The notes beneath the pieces are model-generated. The model was not told where the DNA came from. It searched no databases and saw only the letters and a program-made list of their open reading frames with translations. Below, piece after piece: positions 22,880-32,934 of a stretch of 64,000 bases of DNA. Made by a program: the position numbers and the translations under genes. Position 1 is the stretch's first letter. Every line of letters starts with the position of its first letter. This DNA comes from Dermanyssus gallinae (Eukaryota; Arthropoda; Arachnida; Mesostigmata; Dermanyssidae). The stretch spans positions 102,001 to 166,000 of the forward strand of contig QVRM01002443.1 in NCBI GenBank assembly GCA_003439945.1, read 5' to 3'.

Positions 22880-23755
22880 CGTAGCTTGTTGCTTCATCTC
22901 TATGCATTGGCCAATTCATACATTCGTGTCAGTCATTCTCTTACTATATTTTAACTCGGTCGCTCCTCTATTCAATCATTGTCTCGTTGTGCCTTTAGGG
23001 TATCCCACATCGCAACAGCCATTGGGGCGATCGCTGCTCTGAATAATGCCGTAGTAGGTAGCCGTCCAGACAGCCAGCCAATTCTGAGTGGCCCCGGCTG
23101 ACCCAAAGGGGTCTGTGCGTTACACTACAGCCATCAGCAATGCTGACGACCACGACAACGACGAAAACAACCACGTTGTCGGCTCAGGTGTTGTTGTTGT
23201 AGTAGTGTAGTAGTAGTAGTAGTAGTAGTATGGTGTTGTTGTTGCTGCTTTGCTACTGCTTCTAATGTTGTTGTTGTTGTTGCTGATGCCACTTGACAGC
23301 AGCCACGGCCATGGCTACTGCTCGTGTTTCGCTGGTTTTCCCTTCTCTCAGTCATGCATCTTGATGCGTTTCTGCGGGGCCGGGCCAAAACTCACTCACA
23401 CTACCAGGCCACTAAATGCACCGCCAAGCGCACGCGCGCATAGTGCCGACGCCAATACCGCAGACATCGAGCGGAGAATTCGCCACACGTCGAACACCAT
23501 TTGCAATAAATATATCTATACACATCTATTAAGTATGTTTATATCTAGCGGCAACGACGCAAACCACACGTGACCGACCACGCTTCGAAACGCAGCAAAA
23601 CGAAGTGTGCACGGGTGGTTGTTAAGAGGCGGGGCGTGCGCCACGCGCGGATTGGATCGGCTGATGGCGGCCCGGGCACGCGTCGCCGCGGACATCGTCG
23701 CCGTTCACGTCATTACCGCTGTGGTTGGAAGGCAGGCAATAACGACAACGAGAAC
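22546..23755. other. Unique sequence with mariner-like terminus and (CT)n(TA)n
   Basis: After a TA stretch, the sequence at 22691-22715 begins AGGCTGTCCGAATAATTATC, resembling the terminal repeat of mariner-type elements, but no partner end is seen nearby. A compound CT-TA microsatellite lies at 22851-22880. AGT and TTG triplets fill 23190-23285. No gene is recognised. Confidence 0.4.
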
Positions 23756-24052
23756 GAAGACAACAACGGTCGCGCCTCTGATGATGGCTTTGCCGAGCTC
23801 CCCCCATCAATGGCGCTGCTGAAATTCTGGATTATGGTGGTGCCGAAGTAGTTAGTCCTCGGTGATGACACTGCTGGAGCTGCCAAAGATGGCGCTGTGA
23901 AAGTTCCCGGCGATGGCGCCGCCAAAGTTATCGATGCTGGCGTGCGCAACGCCACCAACGATGGCGCTACCAATGAAGTCTCCGAAGATAGCGCTGCCAA
24001 AGCCTTTGCTGATAGCGCTCCCAAAGTCCTCGATGATGACGCTTCCTGATGA
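23756..24052 (+). repeat. Degenerate ~30-bp minisatellite with coding-like period
   Basis: Units of about 27-33 bp resembling GATGGCGCTGCCAAAGTC repeat about nine times with substitutions. In the plus frame this gives a recurring ~10-residue motif, DGAAKVLD-like (DGAVKVPG, DGAAKVID, DSAAKAFA, DSAPKVLD), ending at a TGA near 24048. An in-frame TAG and a frame change near 23850 separate it from earlier units. On the minus strand the same units read FGSAI-like. No start codon or splice context supports translation, so it is entered as a repeat. Confidence 0.6.
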
Positions 24053-24143
24053 AGTCCTCAATCGCAGCGATGCCGGCAACCGCCTCCGCCTCTTCCATGT
24101 TCATTATTGTTATTACCGCGATATACATTACCATGACGAGCAC

Positions 24144-24187
24144 GACGTCGACGCATCGGCGCCGACGTCGACGCATCGGCGCCGACG
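24144..24187. repeat. 20-bp tandem duplication
   Basis: GACGTCGACGCATCGGCGCC occurs twice head to tail (24144-24163, 24164-24183) and is followed by a further GACG. Confidence 0.9.
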
Positions 24188-24360
24188 AAAACCATCGTTC
24201 TCTTGGCATCAACACCAGCCCCAGCAAAACTACCAACCACAGCACACTGCTATTTCAAAGACCGTTTTGGTAACAACAGGAACCACAACTACTACTACCA
24301 CTTCTACGGCTGCAATTTTACAATGCTACAATTGCAACTACCATTGTTCCTAGACTGGTA

Positions 24361-25011
24361 GTGTCAGTAATAGTGATAGGCGCCCGCATATGCACTATGC
24401 GGTTGCTAATGCCACCAGGGGTCTCTCCGGGGGATAAGAGATTTCTCAAAGGTATTCCAGAGCTTACGAGGATGACCCCTGATAACCGGACCAGATGCCT
24501 TCTGGTGACGATAGCAGATGGCATAATGCCACACTTTGGGCCGTCTTATGTCTATACGGTTTACATGTGCCTTACTACACGGCGTCTTATGTCTATACGG
24601 TTTACATGTGCCTTACTACACGTTTTAAAAACTGGAACAAGGGTGAGCAGAGCGCTCGCAGAGGCAACAGTCGTGCAGCCGGCAAATCCCCATGAACCTT
24701 CAAATCAGCGTCACTTGAGCAGCCAGACCTCGCATGCTCGGAAAAGCTTAACGCATCCAGAGTTTGGTCTACACGACCGTGCCTACCCCCGAAGAGGACA
24801 CCACCATGTTCCGAACCCAATCGACAACAGACCAGCGAAACGCAAGGAGGAGAACTACTACCGTGCCCCACCTCCACCCTCCCTCAAGGCGTTTCTTACA
24901 CAAGCCCTCGAAGCATTACAGGCCAAGGACCCCGCGCCCCACAACGCTGCATTTCAGCGCAATGGCCGCGGACATGCACGAAACAGAGGTCGGCCCAAAC
25001 CGAATCACTAA
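24361..25011 (+). CDS. LINE ORF1-like open frame
   Basis: An uninterrupted frame of 216 codons upstream of, and partly overlapping, the endonuclease frame, as expected for ORF1 of a two-ORF LINE. The first codon is GTG, and the first in-frame ATG lies about 12 codons in. The C-terminal half is Pro/Arg/His-rich and basic (for example RGHHHVPNP and RNGRGHARNRGRPKPNH), suitable for nucleic-acid binding. No CCHC knuckle is visible. The true start is unknown because the 40-bp tandem repeat lies inside the frame. Confidence 0.5.
   Translation: MSVIVIGARICTMRLLMPPGVSPGDKRFLKGIPELTRMTPDNRTRCLLVTIADGIMPHFGPSYVYTVYMCLTTRRLMSIRFTCALLHVLKTGTRVSRALAEATVVQPANPHEPSNQRHLSSQTSHARKSLTHPEFGLHDRAYPRRGHHHVPNPIDNRPAKRKEENYYRAPPPPSLKAFLTQALEALQAKDPAPHNAAFQRNGRGHARNRGRPKPNH
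24542..24622. repeat. 40-bp tandem repeat in LINE 5' region
   Basis: Two identical 40-bp copies (24542-24581 and 24583-24622; core GTCTTATGTCTATACGG), one base apart. Tandem 5' repeats in LINEs can act as internal promoter units; that role is inferred here. Confidence 0.9.
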
Positions 25012-27775
25012 GAATTGCTCTATGGAACTGCGAGGGTGCTGACACTCTATCACTCCTCTCACCGACAGCTCTTGCGGGCGCAGATATTTTAGTGCTGACG
25101 GAGACGTGGGCAGCTAAAGCGTTTTCTCTGCCTCGCCTCTATCCCATCCACTACCTGGCCCAGAAAGAAGCAGGCGTCGGCCGACCCAGCGGTGGAGTGT
25201 CAATCTTCTGCAATCATCGAGTCGGGGATCTCCATGTTGCACTCGCCGAAGATAACGTCATTGCTCTATATAATCAGAGTACAAGCATCGTGGCGGCATA
25301 TGTTCGTCCTCCCGAAAAGGAGTCGACTTTGACTATGGTGGAGAAGCTTCTTAGCGGCTTACGCGGAGTGCCTGCCGCAATTCCGCTCGTAGTCTAAGGA
25401 GACTTTAACGCTTGCTTAGATCGGCCCACCTCGAGCCGCACGATAGCCCTTAAAGAAGCGCTATCGGACTTCGGATGCTGGATCATCAGTCTCCCCACTG
25501 TCCCCATTTTTATCAATCACAATGGAAGCTCTGTAATTGACGTGTTTGCAACAAACGTAAAGGTCAACAAGGTGAAATTTGTCGGGACTATTCACTCGCT
25601 AAGAGAGGGTGCCCATATCAGGTTGCACATTTCAGTTGCAATAGACCTTCAACTACATTCGGTGTCGTTTACCAAGAGGGAAAAGCCGTTGCCACGCAGC
25701 CTAAGTAGGGATGCGCTCCACCGGCGCGTTCATGAAGTTCTACCCGTACCAGTATCTCTTGATGTTGAGACGTACGCTCAACAGCTATTAGATATTATAA
25801 AGTCTTCAGTCACCCCAGTGCATTGCCGACCGAACTCACGTCCGTGGTACGATCGACTCTGTGTCCTGGCAAAAAGAGCTCAAAATGCAGCAAGGCACCT
25901 GGCGAGTGCTTACCCCAATATGACACCGATGGCTGCCGATCTCAAGACCATATGTAGAAAAACTTACGTCACTCAACGATTAAAGTACCTCGAGAAATCT
26001 GAAACTTCGCTTATCCGAGAGGCAGAGCACCTACCTCATAAGTGGCTCACTCGTAGTGGCCTCACCCCCCGCCAGCTTAATTCCTCACAAATGATCAACC
26101 ACTTCGCAAGAATGTTTAGGGCGACTCTATACCCGGAGAACCCTGGTTGATCGACGCGGCCTGGGATGAGGTCACTCTCAGCGAAAGACAGCGTCTAGAG
26201 ACCGCCTTTACGGTGGAAGACGTGATTCTCGCTCTCCAGGGTTTAAAGACCAACAAAGCAGCGGGCCCTAATCAAGTGAGGAACAAGCATCTAAAGAACG
26301 CATCCATTTTGGCTCTATGCTGGACGGCACTCCTTAACGAATGCCTCCGTGCTGGCATTATCTCGTCCCAATGGCTCGATGCTACACTGCTCGTCATCCC
26401 TAAAGGTAAAGGTGACCCAACCCAGCTGACCTCCTGGCGCGGTATAGCGAAAAAAAGCACATGTTACAAGTTGCTCTCGTCGCTGCTCACCAGAAGACTA
26501 AATCGGTTTCTAGAGATGACTGATGCTACTCCTACTGAACAGCACGGTCTCCGACAGAATCGTTCTACGATTACGGCATGCGCCAATCTGCCGCGGGCTA
26601 TTAGGGAGACTCAAGCAAGATCCCAACCCCTGTACGCCGTATTCGTCGATTTTAAGGCCGCCTTCGACTCGGCGCCCGGAGACATTATTCTGCGAATTCT
26701 GGCCGAGGTTGGCGTCCCTCCTGCCCTTCTCAACCTGTTGATGGCCATCCTGCAAGGCAACAAAATCAGAATAGATGACGGTGTGTCCAAATTTCCCCCT
26801 TTTCTCCAGACTACGGGCGTGGCGCAAAACGACAACTTGAGTCCGTTACTTTTCTCAGTCCTTAGAACCAACCCGCGAAAATTCGGGTCTGAGAAATCTG
26901 GTAGAGGTTATCTTGTACGCAGATGATCTCGTCATCTATGGGAAGAGTCGCTTTCAGGTTTAACAGGCCCTAGCCAGACTTCACGCGGCCACATCTGAGC
27001 TTAGACTAACTGTAAATCTGACGAAGACATAGGCCATGAAGTTTAGAAGAGGCGGGCGTTTAGCTGCTAACGGACTTCGTTTGGCCTTCCCTACGTTAGT
27101 AAGTTTCCCTACGTGGGACTGCTTCTAACGTCGAACGGCCGATGTTTCCTGCAGCATATCAAGGAAAGATGCAGAAAGGCGCTAGTAGCAATGACTACAA
27201 TTAGAAAGCCGCAGCTGCTGTCCATCCCAACGGCACTGAGACTGTTCGATCTAAAGATTGCTCCAATGGCCGCCTACGGCATCGAAATAATATGGAACGA
27301 TCTCACCCCAGCCAGCCTTGAGCATCTAAATAGTCTGAAGGCAGCTTACCTCAAGCGAGTCCTGGGCCTCCATCGTTTAGCCCGAAATCGACTTGTCTAT
27401 CTCCTCACGGACACCCCCCTATTCGTTGAGGAGCTAAGACGACGTTTCGACTTGCCCTCATCTTCCAACTACGTCAACGTCCTCAAAACGTGGGAGTGCA
27501 AGTTTGCGGAAATTTATGCGGATTCCTTTAGCACAGGAGCGATGCAAAACCAGGCATGGAAAGGGCCGAGCCGATCTAACCGCCATGTAGTGACTAGGTT
27601 CGCCGTGCATGGTTTCCACCACGTGCTGTGCGCGACATCCGGGTTCCATGATCCCTCGGACTCTTGTGTGTGTCAACGTTGTAAACTACCTTGCGGTAGA
27701 TACCATGCTGCCTCCTGCACCCTAGTCCCATCTCTAGCTAGTCTAGACGACCAACCTCGCGTCGTAGCTTCATAG
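24960..27775 (+). pseudogene. LINE ORF2: endonuclease and reverse transcriptase, broken
   Basis: The endonuclease shows LRIALWNCEGAD, VLTETW, GGVSIF, a GDFNA motif at 25398-25412 and GSSVID near 25520. A TAA (25395-25397) sits directly before GDFN. The frame shifts around 26147. The reverse transcriptase shows SWRGIA, VDFKAAFDSAP and TGVAQNDNLSPLLFSVL, and then shifts again so that the catalytic YADD (26916-26927) is in another frame. Stops follow at 26961 and 27030, and a third shift near 27090 leads into KFPYVGLLLTSNG. The last 220 codons (to 27775) carry the C-terminal CQRC...GRYHAASC, a Cys/His zinc-binding-like motif. All catalytic motifs survive, so inactivation looks recent. Confidence 0.85.
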
Positions 27776-27900
27776 CTTTTATATATCTATTATTTTATAA
27801 GCCCAAATGTGTGTGTATGTATACATATGCATATATTTTAACTGTACTTTTTCTACACAACATGTGTGATAATAAATCTGACTACACGGCGACTCCTGGA

Positions 27901-29016
27901 TAAAACGCAGAGGTCGTTGGTTAAGATATCAAAAGCCAACAAAGCCGCTGCTGCAGTCCAATTATACATATATTAACTTCGCAGATCCTATAGAACGTAC
28001 GGGTTCTGGAGACCGTTGAAAATCCGTCAAACCGACGCCCTCACTCACTCAGGTGGATGCGCGACTTTAGTCAATCGACGCATGGAACAAATGATGAGCA
28101 AAGACTCAAGCGGACCGGCGGGCCAGATTTCTTGATACGCTCCATTATGCTAGGCGTGAGGGAGTGTGGTGACAAGGTGTCCTAATTCCTTACGGACCAC
28201 AGTGGTGTCTTTAGAAAATATTTGCATTGTATTGGACAGGCTCCGTCGCCTCTATGCAGACTGTGACTCAAGAGAAGAAGACGACATCAAGCGTACGCTG
28301 GAAAGATCCGCGGATAGGGCGCATCTGGTGTGGCTCTCTAACTGGGAACTCCTTGTAACATGTAAACGAATGGAGAAGGTACTCCTGAACGATACATAAA
28401 GCTAAAATATAATTATCCTTGGCCGTACTCATCATCAAACGGAAAGACCTAATAGGTACTGTGCAATGTGCGCTCTGCCCACGCAACTCTAAAGTAAAAG
28501 CAGATACTGACTTTATATTAAGGAACGGTACCAGCTCCCCGCCTTGTCACGAGTCTTTCAGATATGAGGTTTTTAGTGGGTATGTCAACAATATCGGCAC
28601 CATTGGGTTCCACACTATCCGTCCCGGGTGTTCGCAAAACAAATGTTTTTTTTTCTCAAGCTATAGGAAGAACAAAAAGTGATAGTGACTGTAGTATTAG
28701 AAGTAGTACTAGTTGTAATGGAAAGAAGGAAACGTTCAAATTGTTGCACAAGCGCCACTGGTGCCTAAGCTGTGCGGCAAGTGCTGCTGACCACCCATGA
28801 TTGGTTACCGTCGTCTTCATTATCAAGAACTTGTCGGTCTGCCAGTAAGTTGGCCTCATATTCAAACACAGCTTTGCTTCCTCCTCTCTTAATTTTTTGC
28901 TCGTTCTCCATTTTTTCTTTTCATTTTTGGCGGCGTCGCTTAAATTCGACGGGCCGGTGGCCGTCATGCTGCTACAGTCGCCTATAAGTGAAACGACATT
29001 TTTGTTGTTGTCTTTG

Positions 29017-29019
<3 letters not shown>
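27901..29019. other. Unique sequence; one unrecognised 77-codon frame
   Basis: An open frame at 28166-28399 (+) encodes a charged, probably helical 77-residue peptide (contains LDRLRRLYADCDSREEDD and LVWLSNWELL). It lacks low-complexity bias, so it could be a decayed gene or transposon fragment, but I recognise no family. Nothing else is seen. Confidence 0.3.

Positions 29020-29054
<35 letters not shown>
29020..29054. repeat. (TA)n microsatellite
   Basis: A TA dinucleotide array of about 17 units. Confidence 0.95.
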
Positions 29055-29057
<3 letters not shown>

Positions 29058-29144
29058 GCGTTAAAATTAAATACAACTTACGTCCCCCTCGTGCTTCTTG
29101 TTTCTATATGCAACAATTAAGGAAAACAGCAATAATAATATACA

Positions 29145-29180
29145 ACAGTCAATAACAATTGGATTATTGTTGTTGACTGT
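29145..29180. repeat. Short perfect-like hairpin
   Basis: ACAGTCAATAACAAT (29145-29159) and ATTGTTGTTGACTGT (29166-29180) pair at 14 of 15 positions around a 6-nt loop. Confidence 0.8.
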
Positions 29181-30795
29181 AACCTATCAGAAAATACAAG
29201 CTAGGATATCAATTTATGTATGCTAAATAAAAAATTGTGGAATGTATTTCATTTTTTGAAATACGCAATATTCAGTGTGCTATAACTTCATACATGCACA
29301 GCGTGATGCCTATTCGATTTGAAAGCAGACTAACTCAAAAACGGCTTCTTCCTGACTAAACACGCTTAGGTCAACAACGTCCGTTCAACGATGACAATGA
29401 CAAGTACAACAGCAACAACAATAACAGCCGCAACAACAACGCGAGATTCGCAGACCCCCGTACGTCACCTCGTGCGCGATACGATGCTTCGAGTGCACTC
29501 AGTGCTTCCTGCACCGCTCAATTTGGGTGTGATTCGACCTAATAAGACGGGATGAAGCACCTCATCGTATCTGCTCTTCATTACTCACGGAATACCGCAA
29601 TAATTCTCTTCGGCCATTTCTTCTGCCATACAGTCGAAGAGACCACAGCCAACCAACCAGCCAGCTATGCGACCAACCAGCCACACAGGAAGCAGCCGGT
29701 GGTGGTAACTGAGTGGCTATTTGCCGCCTACCCCACCTCTGCTACACAAATCGCCGAAATAGGAGAACCCTTTTTCGGATTCTTCAATTCAACTCCTCTC
29801 TCGCTCTCTGGCTCTTCCTCTCCCACATACTGACACAGATTATCTTTTTGCTCTCTCGTTCTTTCCCCTTTTGTCTCCCGTTTTCTCGGACTGTTTCTCG
29901 CATCACACCGCATGATCAGCGGCTTTGCGCAGACCAAACACTTTAAATGTTAACAGCTTGGGCAGACGCAAGATATATATATATATATATATATATATAG
30001 GTGGTAGGGAGGGAAATAGAGGGAAAGCAGTACAGAACAGTGCCATGCGTGAGGAGTGCGCCACGACCGAATCCACCATAACAGCGGCAATAAGCGACGA
30101 CAACCACTACTCGCGCCGTTACTGCTACAACTACGAATACTGTTGTAAGGAGGGCCACGATTACTTTTTCGCTATTCGTGTTCATCTGTCGGAGTACAGC
30201 CGCCCATATGCGAGCGTAGTAGCATGGGCTCTGCGTACTGCGCGGCGTACACATTTTTAACCACAAAAGCAGGGAGTGGCAGCAGCAGCGGCAGATACAG
30301 CAGAAACCATGGTGGCCGCGGCGGCGGCGGCGCTGAACCCGGGTCGAGGACAACGAGACAACGCGTTGAAGTCGTCCACGGCCAGCCGTCGAGGACAGAG
30401 GAAGGACTAAGTCTTCCCTTCTTGATTAGATCTCCACCCTGGAAAGACTCGTGGCCACGGCGCTACCGCTCTTTATATTTATTGCTCAAAGGAGAACACC
30501 CCTTTCTTTGTTCGCTACGGCGTGCGAGCGGCGTCTCTCCTCTCGACTGATACGAGACGAGGCAAGCAAAGAACCTCATCGTTGTCGTTGTTGTTGTTGT
30601 TGTCGTCGACACCCGTAGTACTCTAAAGTGGCGATCATTTGCCTATGAAAATTGGTCGCAATTCCGGGCTGTCCCGCTGAACTTTGTTCTTCGCTCGCTG
30701 ATCTTCGCATTGTGTCCGTCCGATTTTAGCCGAAGTGACAATTCAGGCGCCACATCGGCCTGCGCCCCGCTTCCGTATAGCGGCCCTCTTCCACA
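29181..30795. other. Unique sequence; (TA)n at 29971-29999
   Basis: Holds a TA array (29971-29999) and a TTG tract near 30580-30605. The open frames of about 100 codons around 29.9-30.5 kb show no recognisable domain. Confidence 0.5.
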
Positions 30796-30857
30796 GCCGA
30801 ACTTCTCTGATTCGCCAATCTGAACAATCGCACAGGATTAGCTCAGACCGAGAGCCA
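30796..30857 (+). repeat. 62-bp inverted repeat, left copy
   Basis: Identical at 61 of 62 positions to the reverse complement of 32205-32266 (single difference in ACTTCTCTGA versus ACTTCTGTGA). Together they bracket 1.47 kb containing a mariner relic. Part reads GGATTAGCTCAGACCGAGAG, resembling a tRNA D-arm/A box, but no B box follows. Confidence 0.9.
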
Positions 30858-30995
30858 CTGAAGGGTGGGACACGTGCGGGGCGGCAGCGAAGGCTGAACT
30901 GCCTGCTACTGCTGTATCTTACTTTATTAGCTCCACACATGAACGACTAAAGACATACATTTGCCATTCTATCGGAGCCTTAACACAAAGGCCAG

Positions 30996-30996
<1 letters not shown>

Positions 30997-31040
<44 letters not shown>
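30997..31040. repeat. (TA)n microsatellite
   Basis: A TA array lying between the 62-bp inverted repeats. Confidence 0.95.
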
Positions 31041-31043
<3 letters not shown>

Positions 31044-31269
31044 TATTTTTGTTTACAAATAACTTATTGTGAAATGCAGTTCCGTAGCGTATGCGTTGCA
31101 TATAGATTGCCACATTAAAGTGGCTGCATCTATGGTAGATGAATGTACAATAATAACAACAATGATATTGATACGCTTTAATGTAGGTGCGTTACTGACT
31201 GGCGCTCGATGTCTTCATCGTCACCGGGTAGTGCCAACGGTTCTTTATGGCAAAAAGGTAAAATAGTGT

Positions 31270-32150
31270 GTTGAACAAATAATATCGGAGTGCCCACATA
31301 TCTTGCAATATGTTTTGGCACAGAGACTGATGAACGCGATCTTACCGTATTAGTAAGGCAGGTAGTAATCTGCTTTTGCAGCTCTTAAAGTAGAAGCTGA
31401 CCTCAAAACTGGTTAGTGGAGGCACAACTTTCACCTTTCATTAAGTTAAACAGTAAATAGAAAAGATGGCAAACCATCGGCGCTTAGTCCGGCGTATACG
31501 GTAAGAAAAAACCTTCAATTCGAGCTTGTTTAGACGACGTTGGCAATGTGTCCCTAGCGTTATTATGAAGCCAGGTGACTTGCTGGCACGTTTAGCACGA
31601 AGAACCTCGTTAATTCGACCCCACCGAGCCATGTAAAAATAATTAATAACAGTGCTTTAAGCCATTTCCAGTATATCACACCTTTATAGTCCCATCACAC
31701 ACAAGCCATGACCTCTTTTTGGGTGGAATTTGGCTTAGATCTAGATTGAGGTTTACTTTCTGGGGCCACTCAAACTATTTTGCCCTTCATGTTAGCAAAA
31801 GAGCCAGTACTTAACGTCTCCAATGCTGATTCTATACATAAGTTGGTTATTGTGACCTGTGCTGCTTGACGTGTCGGGCAAGGTGTTCAACGGCAACACC
31901 CAACCGATTTGTTTTGCTTACTTCAGTCAGCTTGTAAGGAAGCCAAACTCCAACTTTTTCAGTAAACCCCATTGAATGCAGATGCTGAAGAACCGTGTGT
32001 TGGCTGCAGCTGATCCGTGTTTAACCACTTCTCGACCTGATTGACGACCGTTATCTGTAAAAAGAGTATCCAGGCGGTCCTCGTTGAACGTGGATGGTTC
32101 CTCGAACCAAGGAGCACCGTCAACCATATTTGAGCCAACCACATTTGCCA
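31270..32150 (-). pseudogene. Mariner-family transposase relic 1
   Basis: Read on the minus strand over several frames, the order is that of a mariner (DD34D) transposase: STFNEDRLDTL then GRQSGRE (about 32035-32100), HLHSMGFTEKVGVWLPYKL then LARH (about 31870-31995), VAPESKPQSRSKPN then VMACV-stop-WDYKGVIYW (about 31690-31775), WLHNNAR, and finally PYTPD-stop-AP (about 31490-31570). The HHDNAR motif has become LHNNAR (Asp to Asn, 31562-31564) and the APSD motif has become APMV, so two catalytic Asp are lost; the first is not identifiable. The N-terminal helix-turn-helix region is missing. It cannot be active. Confidence 0.85.
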
Positions 32151-32204
32151 TATTTGAGCTTCGCAATCCGCGCTTGAGCTGTCCACCTAGCTAATGCACC
32201 TTCT

Positions 32205-32266
32205 TGGCTCTCGGTCTGAGCTAATCCTGTGCGATTGTTCAGATTGGCGAATCACAGAAGTTCGGC
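32205..32266 (-). repeat. 62-bp inverted repeat, right copy
   Basis: Reverse complement of 30796-30857 with one mismatch. The distance to the transposase relic is wrong for ordinary mariner termini, so the pair may have arisen independently of the mariner. Confidence 0.9.
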
Positions 32267-32934
32267 ACAACTATCCTGGGCATCCTCGACGCCATGCTGA
32301 GTAGGTGTCGAAAATGTAGGTCGAATAAGTTAACCAAATAAATGTAGAATAAACGAAAATAATTGACTTCGTTCAGCACATAAGCCAAAACCGAAGGTGC
32401 CAAATAAGTATTTAATAAGCATAACTCAGATTATGTACAATGTACAATGCACTATCTAAGGCAAAATAGAAATATCATCGTTGAAGCTATTGTATATTAA
32501 TTTCTTAGCCTGTTCTCGTTAGGCAAGCGGGTAGTTTTTTTTCTATGGTTGCTTGGTTTCGTCCAATACACCAACCCTTTTACGCATGCACGTGTTTTAT
32601 GAATTGTTACAAAAGTGTTTTCTGGCCAGGCACCACTACAGGGCCTAGAGTGGCCTCGCAGCGTTGTAATGTGCTTAAAGCAATTTCTTCTAAAAATCTT
32701 GCAAGTACAACAAGCGCAGTTTTATATTTAAATGAACGCCGTAAGAAAAACAGTATGCAAAGCCTTACCATATATCTACTTTTCGGAATAGCTGCTCCTC
32801 GAAACATTCCTCAGGTAGCGTTATATAGCAGAAGCACTGCGTGATTGAAAACTCGTTTATGAAAAAACTGCTTTCGCAGCCGTCGGGAATAATCTACAAA
32901 CAAAGGTTACGAGGCAAGGGTCTTTAAACATTTA
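32267..32934. other. Unique sequence, nothing recognised
   Basis: One 99-codon open frame (32545-32844) has no recognisable domain. It could belong to the LINE relic that follows. Confidence 0.4.

Larger units (their letters stand above)
24361..27900 (+). mobile_element. Non-LTR retrotransposon (APE-type LINE), near full length, inactive
   Basis: The order is 5' region with a 40-bp tandem repeat, ORF1, APE-like endonuclease, reverse transcriptase, Cys/His tail and a short AT-rich 3' region with AATAAA at 27871-27876. The element inserts by nicking DNA and priming reverse transcription at the nick. It is dead: ORF2 is split over several frames and has at least three in-frame stops. Similarity to long ORF2 proteins annotated in many arthropod genomes is clear, but I cannot assign the clade (I/R1/Jockey group) by eye. 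Element ends are approximate because no target-site duplication was identified. Confidence 0.9.
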
